Below are positions 60,130 to 64,000 of a stretch of DNA of 64,000 nucleotides, piece after piece. Within the stretch, counting starts at the first letter, position 1. Each line of letters starts with the position of its first letter. Origin of the DNA: Streptomyces luteogriseus. GTDB lineage: Bacteria; Actinomycetota; Actinomycetes; Streptomycetales; Streptomycetaceae. Under the pieces are notes generated by a model. The model had not been told where the DNA came from, ran no database searches, and was given only the letters and a program-made list of their open reading frames with translations. The translations under genes were made by a program, and so were the position numbers. Location: assembly GCF_014205055.1 (NCBI RefSeq), contig NZ_JACHMS010000001.1, forward strand, positions 620,001 to 684,000, in the 5' to 3' direction.

Positions 60130-60282
60130 CGTTGCAGCGAGGTTAAGGGACCACCTGTGGGGTCACAAGGCTCGCGTCGTTTTTCCCTGAGACCATTGGA
60201 GAGTGAGGGGTTGGCGGGGTCTTCTGCGGGTCTGTGTGAGCTTGGGTGAACGTCTTGACGTCTGGGTCGGGGCGACGGAACA

Positions 60283-60296
60283 TCGAAGCGCTTCGA
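60283..60296. promoter_or_regulatory. LacI-type operator, GH3 side
   Basis: Second exact copy of TCGAAGCGCTTCGA, about 100 bp upstream of the GH3 start. Between this site and the start lies a pyrimidine-rich tract (about 60341-60380, CTTCTCCTCCTG repeats). Confidence 0.72.
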
Positions 60297-60394
60297 ACCT
60301 GACTCATCTGCTCCCTCACCACCGCCAGCTCGGCCTCCAGGTCTTCTTCCTGCTTCTCCTCCTGCTTCTCCTCCTCCTCAAGGGATCTGAGTAC

Positions 60395-61098
60395 GTGACC
60401 GAAAGCTCGCCGCCCCTCTTCCGCGACCCCACCGCCGCCCTGGACCTGCGCGTCGACGACCTCCTCTCCTGCCTCACACTCGACGAACGCATCGCATTCC
60501 TGCACCAGTTCACCCCCGCGGTGGACCGTCTCGGTCTCGCCGCCTTCCGCACCGGGCAGGAGGCGCTGCACGGTGTGGCCTGGATGGGGCCCGGCGACGG
60601 TCTTCCCGCAGGCAGTCGGCCTCGGCGCGATCTGGAACAACGGCCTCCTCCGCCGGGTCGGCGACGCCGTCGCCCAAGAGACGCGGGCGATGCGCGCACG
60701 CGACGACCGGTTGGGGCTCAACGTGTGGGCGCCGACGGTCAGTCTGCTGCGGCACCCGCTGTGGGGCGGGAACGAGGAGGGCTACATCGAGGACCCGCAC
60801 CTGACGGCGGCGATCGCCACGACGTACACCCGCGGCCTACGCGGTGACGACCCGGCGTACTGGATGACGGCCCCCGTCCTCAAGCGCTGGCCGGCCCACA
60901 ACAACGAGACGGACAGGTCTACTTCGTCCTCCTCGGTACGGCCGAGGGCCCTCCACGAGTACGACATGCGCGCCTTCCGCCGCCCCGTCGAGGCCGGCGC
61001 CGTGGCAGGGGTGATGCCCGCGTACAACCTCGTCAACGGGCGACCGAACCATGTCTCGCCGTACCTGCGGGAACACCTTCGGACCTGGACGGACCAGG
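60395..61098 (+). pseudogene. GH3 beta-glycosidase, frameshifted and C-terminally truncated
   Basis: Starts normally (GTG 60395, AAGGGA upstream): SPPLFRDPTAALDLRVDDLLSCLTLDERIAFLHQF, RLGLAAFRTGQEALHGVAWMG. At about 60589 the frame shifts; one base fewer in the GGGGCCC run would give WMGPATVFPQAVGLGAIWN. It continues LGLNVWAPTVSLLRHPLWGGNEEGYIEDPHL, VLKRWPAHNNETDR and VAGVMPAYNLVNGRPN, then ends near RTWTDQE. The nucleophile-bearing region and second domain are gone. Likely a former beta-xylosidase/glucosidase partner of the binding protein. Confidence 0.8.
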
Positions 61099-61107
61099 AA
61101 ACTGCAG

Positions 61108-61365
61108 CCTCTGGGCAGACGTGGCCCCCCGATCAACATAGGCATCCACGGCAACCTCATCCGCGACGTCAGGTGCGACAACATCCGCGTCGAGGACATC
61201 CGCAAGGGCGTCACGTTCGAGAACCTCGTCGTCAACGGGCGGGTCATCCGCGACAGCGGGGGCAAGCCGGCCTGGTAGCTGGCCTCGGACGGCGTGCCCA
61301 TGTTCGCCAATGAGCACGTCCACAAACTCCGCTTCCTCACCACCGAGGAGGCCGCGGCTCTGTAA
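61108..61365 (+). pseudogene. C-terminal fragment of a beta-helix glycosidase
   Basis: [54 protein letters not shown], then [28 protein letters not shown] and TAA. The repeated short strands ([17 protein letters not shown]) look like the end of a right-handed beta-helix of the GH28/GH49 kind. An internal stop and missing front make it inactive. From 61366 to 61600 only the GH51 promoter region is expected. Confidence 0.5.
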
Positions 61366-61600
61366 CCGCCGGCGCCCGGCCCCGGCGTCTTCCTCAGGCG
61401 ACGCCGGAGCCGACCGCCCACCTTTGACACCGGCAACGAGCGGGTCGGTCGCGTCCACCAGTTCCTCGACAGTTGTCTCGAAGGCTCCGTACGGGGAGGT
61501 GCGCAGCCGCCCTTCACCCCGGTCTCTTGACGGCCTCCCCTCCAGGTACCCCCCAACTCTCTTACCGATACAGAATTCTCCCGAGCCTCTTGGAGCCCCC

Positions 61601-63127
61601 ATGTCCACCGTTACCGCCATCGTCGACCTCGACATCGAGGGCCCGACGATCAGCCGACATCTCTACGGTCACTTTGCCGAGCACCTCGGCCGCTGCATCT
61701 ACGGCGGCTTCTGGGTCGGGGAGGACTCGACGATCCCGAACGAGGGCGGCATCCGCCTTGACGTCGTCCAGGCGCTGCGTGCCCTGAACATCCCCAACCT
61801 CCGCTGGCCCGGCGGCTGTTTCGCCGACGAGTACCACTGGAAGGACGGCATCGGCCCCCGCGACCGGCGCCCCCGGATGGTCAACACCCACTGGGGCGAC
61901 GTCGAGGAGAACAACCACTTCGGCACCCACGAGTTCATGGCGCTGTGTGAACTCCTGGGCACCGAGCCCTACATCAGCGGCAACGTCGGCTCCGGCACCG
62001 TGCAGGAGATGAGCGAGTGGGTCGAGTATCTGACCCGCGACGGCGACAGCCCCATGGCCAGGCTGCGCAGGGCCAACGGCCGCGACCAGCCGTGGCACGT
62101 GAAGTTCTGGGGCATCGGCAACGAGACGTGGGGCTGTGGCGGCAACATGCGCGCCGAGTACTCCGCAGATCTGGCCCGGCAGTACGCCACGTACTGCCGC
62201 GACCACGGCGACAACAAGCTGTACCGCATCGCCTCGGGCGCGGCCGGCGACGACTACAAATGGACGCGCACTCTGATGGAGCAGATCAACTGCTTCGGCT
62301 GCGTGGCCACACCGCGCACGTTCTTCCAGGCCATATCCGTGCACCACTACACGATGACCGGCACCTGGGAGTCGAAGGGCAGCGCCACCGGCTTCGACAC
62401 CGAGGGCTACTACCGCACCATGGCCTCGGCACAGCAGATCGACCGTATCCTCACCGGTCACTCCACCGTCATGGACATCTACGACCCGGGCCGGAAGGTC
62501 GGCCTGGTCCTGGACGAGTGGGGCACCTGGTGGGACGTGGAACCGGGTACCAACCCGGGCTTCCTGTTCCAGCAGAACACCATGCGCGACGCGCTGGTGG
62601 CCAGCACCCACTTCGACATCTTCCACAAGCACGCGGCACGCCTGTACATGGCGAACATCGCGCAGACCGTCAACGTCCTGCAGGCCATGATCCTCACCGA
62701 CGGCGACGCGCTGGTCGTCACCCCCACCTACCACGTCTTCGAGATGAACAAGGGCCACCAGGACGCCACCTCACTCGCCGTGCACCTGCGCACCGAGGAC
62801 GCCCGGCGCCGGGTGGGGGATGCCGAGCTCGACACGCTGTCCGCCTCGGCCAGCATCAAGGACGGCGCGGTGCTGATTTCAGTGTCCAATCTGGACGCCG
62901 AGGAACCGGTCGAGGTGACACTCGACCTGCGCGGAGGAGCGGTCGGCGAGCCGACCGCTCGTCTGCTGACCGCGGACAGACTCCAGGTCCACAACTCCCC
63001 GGACTCGCCCGAGGCGGTGGTTCCGCGCCCGTTCGACGGCGTGAAGCCAACAGGTCAGGGGCTCGTTGTGACGCTGCCTCCCCACTCGTTCGTCACCGTC
63101 CAGGCCCCCGTGGCCCGCGCGCACTGA
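61601..63127 (+). CDS. abfA: Intracellular alpha-L-arabinofuranosidase, GH51
   Basis: Enzyme of 508 residues without signal peptide that releases arabinose from short arabino-oligosaccharides. GH51 barrel (about 1-380) with [24 protein letters not shown], acid/base E175 in [11 protein letters not shown] and nucleophile E306 in [11 protein letters not shown], followed by the C-terminal jelly-roll ending [11 protein letters not shown] 61601 has GGAG just upstream. Complements the secreted GH62 and GH43 enzymes, which supply oligosaccharides. Confidence 0.95.
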   Translation: MSTVTAIVDLDIEGPTISRHLYGHFAEHLGRCIYGGFWVGEDSTIPNEGGIRLDVVQALRALNIPNLRWPGGCFADEYHWKDGIGPRDRRPRMVNTHWGDVEENNHFGTHEFMALCELLGTEPYISGNVGSGTVQEMSEWVEYLTRDGDSPMARLRRANGRDQPWHVKFWGIGNETWGCGGNMRAEYSADLARQYATYCRDHGDNKLYRIASGAAGDDYKWTRTLMEQINCFGCVATPRTFFQAISVHHYTMTGTWESKGSATGFDTEGYYRTMASAQQIDRILTGHSTVMDIYDPGRKVGLVLDEWGTWWDVEPGTNPGFLFQQNTMRDALVASTHFDIFHKHAARLYMANIAQTVNVLQAMILTDGDALVVTPTYHVFEMNKGHQDATSLAVHLRTEDARRRVGDAELDTLSASASIKDGAVLISVSNLDAEEPVEVTLDLRGGAVGEPTARLLTADRLQVHNSPDSPEAVVPRPFDGVKPTGQGLVVTLPPHSFVTVQAPVARAH

Positions 63128-63284
63128 GGAGCCGTCATGACGAGCCGGACGCCCGACCCCGTGGTGCGGCGGTGCTGCGCCACGGCTGACACCGTCCGCT
63201 CCTCTCCGACCACCCTCAGAGCCGCTGGGACCGCTGCTTCTGCACAAGACCAGTACAGACCCACGCCAGAAAGGCAGGACCTCC

Positions 63285-64000
63285 ATGTCCCCTACGCCGC
63301 ACCTCTCCAGACGAGGACTGCTGGCCGCCGGCGCGGCCTCGGCCGCACTCCCCCTGCTCGCCCCCTCCGTCGCATCCGCCCGCCCGGTCGGCGAGGTCCG
63401 ACGCGCCCCCTACACGTTCCGCAACGCCGAGATAGTCGGCGGCGGCTTCGTCACCGGCATCGTCTTCAACCAGCGCGAACCCGGACTGGTGTACGCCCGC
63501 ACCGACATCGGCGGCGCCTACCGCATCGACACGGCGTCCCGGCGGTGGCTCCCCCTCACCGACTGGATCGGCTGGGACGAGTACGGACACACCGGCATCA
63601 TCAGCATCGCCACCGACGAGGTCGACCCAGACCGCCTCTACCTGGCGGCGGGCACCTACACTCTTCCCGACTGGGACCCGACCATGGGGGCGATCCTGCG
63701 GTCGACCGACCGCGGCCGCACCTGGCAGACCACGCCCCTGCCGTTCCGGCTGGGCGGCAACATGCCCGGCCGGGGCATCGGCGAGCGGCTGGTGATCGAC
63801 CCCAATCGCAACAGGATCCTCTACCTGGGAGTGCGCGGGGGCCACGGGCTGTGGCGCAGCACCGACCACGGCAAGACGTTCGCGAAGGTGACCAGCTTCC
63901 CCAACCCGGGCAACTTCGTCATCGACCCCTCCGACCCCGACGGCTACAACGGCGACAACCAGGGTGTGCTGCAAGTCGTCTTCGACAAGCGCACCGGCAG
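63285..64000 (+). CDS. Secreted GH74 xyloglucanase-type enzyme, 3' end outside window
   Basis: About 239 N-terminal residues. Tat signal (SRRGLLAAGAASAALPLLAPSVASA), then YTFRNAEIVGGGFVTGIVFNQREPGLVYARTDIGGAYRID, WLPLTDWIGWDEYGHTGIISIATDEVDPDRLYLAAGTY and repeated BNR/Asp-box blades (RSTDRGRTW, RSTDHGKTF). VARTDIGGAYR and GYNG are typical of GH74 endo-xyloglucanases; the first catalytic Asp should be in ARTDIGG. ATG 63285. The reading frame is open to the window edge. Confidence 0.9.
   Translation, partial: MSPTPHLSRRGLLAAGAASAALPLLAPSVASARPVGEVRRAPYTFRNAEIVGGGFVTGIVFNQREPGLVYARTDIGGAYRIDTASRRWLPLTDWIGWDEYGHTGIISIATDEVDPDRLYLAAGTYTLPDWDPTMGAILRSTDRGRTWQTTPLPFRLGGNMPGRGIGERLVIDPNRNRILYLGVRGGHGLWRSTDHGKTFAKVTSFPNPGNFVIDPSDPDGYNGDNQGVLQVVFDKRTG

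Noticed and set aside
60316..60721. Minus-strand frame with an EEEKQEEKQEED coiled-coil-like segment
   Set aside because: Produced by a pyrimidine-rich tract in the GH3 leader and by the antisense of the GH3 gene; no start or domain.

Overview
The window looks like a Streptomyces (or close actinomycete) chromosome, probably an accessory or arm region. GC is high throughout, coding frames show GC-rich third positions, GTG starts and 4-bp start/stop overlaps are common, secreted proteins have long Ala-rich or twin-Arg signals, and one protein ends in an LAXTG sortase-E type signal. No origin, telomere, tRNA, rRNA or CRISPR array is visible.

Layout. (1) 0-3.2 kb: the start of uppP, a three-gene fluoride-export operon (FluC, DUF190, FluC), an SMP-30-like protein and a small ArsR-type regulator. 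(2) 3.4-11.5 kb: a galactan unit with secreted GH53 endo-galactanase, cytoplasmic GH42 beta-galactosidase, a divergent sugar ABC transporter (binding protein plus two permeases) and a LacI repressor translationally coupled at the end. A near-palindromic LacI operator sits on the transporter promoter. (3) 11.6-19.3 kb: a MarR regulator, an SseB-like protein and a second beta-galactoside unit (MFS importer, two different GH35 enzymes, LacI repressor) with a perfect 28-bp palindrome over the promoter. (4) 19.3-21.3 kb: a P1B-4-type metal ATPase with an ArsR/SmtB-like operator but no adjacent regulator.

(5) 21.3-42 kb: an amine/amino-acid catabolic island, partly eroded. Intact genes include a homoserine-dehydrogenase-like enzyme, an aldehyde dehydrogenase, an AsnC regulator, two SolA-like FAD amine oxidases, a ROK regulator divergent from a class-III PLP enzyme paired with an APH/hydroxylysine-kinase-like kinase, an SDR, a D-threonine-aldolase/D-serine-dehydratase-like enzyme, two RidA proteins, a FadR-type GntR regulator and a HAD protein. 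Four similar GntR-type operator sites lie in front of ridA, gntR and the HAD gene. Between the intact genes lie scars: truncated oxidase and ALDH genes, ABC-transporter remnants, an in-frame chimera of a polyamine-type binding protein and an ALDH, and an oxidase broken at two G7 runs. The two ridA genes share a 326-bp almost identical inverted repeat.

(6) 42-54.2 kb: a mobile-element-rich section bounded by a ~1.0-kb almost identical inverted repeat. Each copy carries the promoter, signal peptide and CBM13 lectin domain of a GH62 arabinofuranosidase; the catalytic domains then diverge. Between the copies are two adjacent IS5-type elements, transposase remnants and a secreted GH43-CBM13 enzyme. 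Just outside is an IS630-type element that carries a GNAT acetyltransferase gene inside its terminal repeats and has split another gene.

(7) 54.2-64 kb: further arabinan/arabinoxylan/xyloglucan enzymes: a wall-anchored clan-A glycosidase, a GH43-CBM6, a cytoplasmic GH51 arabinofuranosidase and the start of a GH74 xyloglucanase. They are interspersed with a MobF relaxase remnant and broken DUF4038, solute-binding-protein, GH3 and beta-helix genes. Two identical LacI-type operators remain in the divergent promoter region of the broken binding-protein and GH3 genes. Overall the window combines several plant-polysaccharide utilisation units with a decaying amine-catabolism island, reshaped by insertion sequences and repeat-driven rearrangement.
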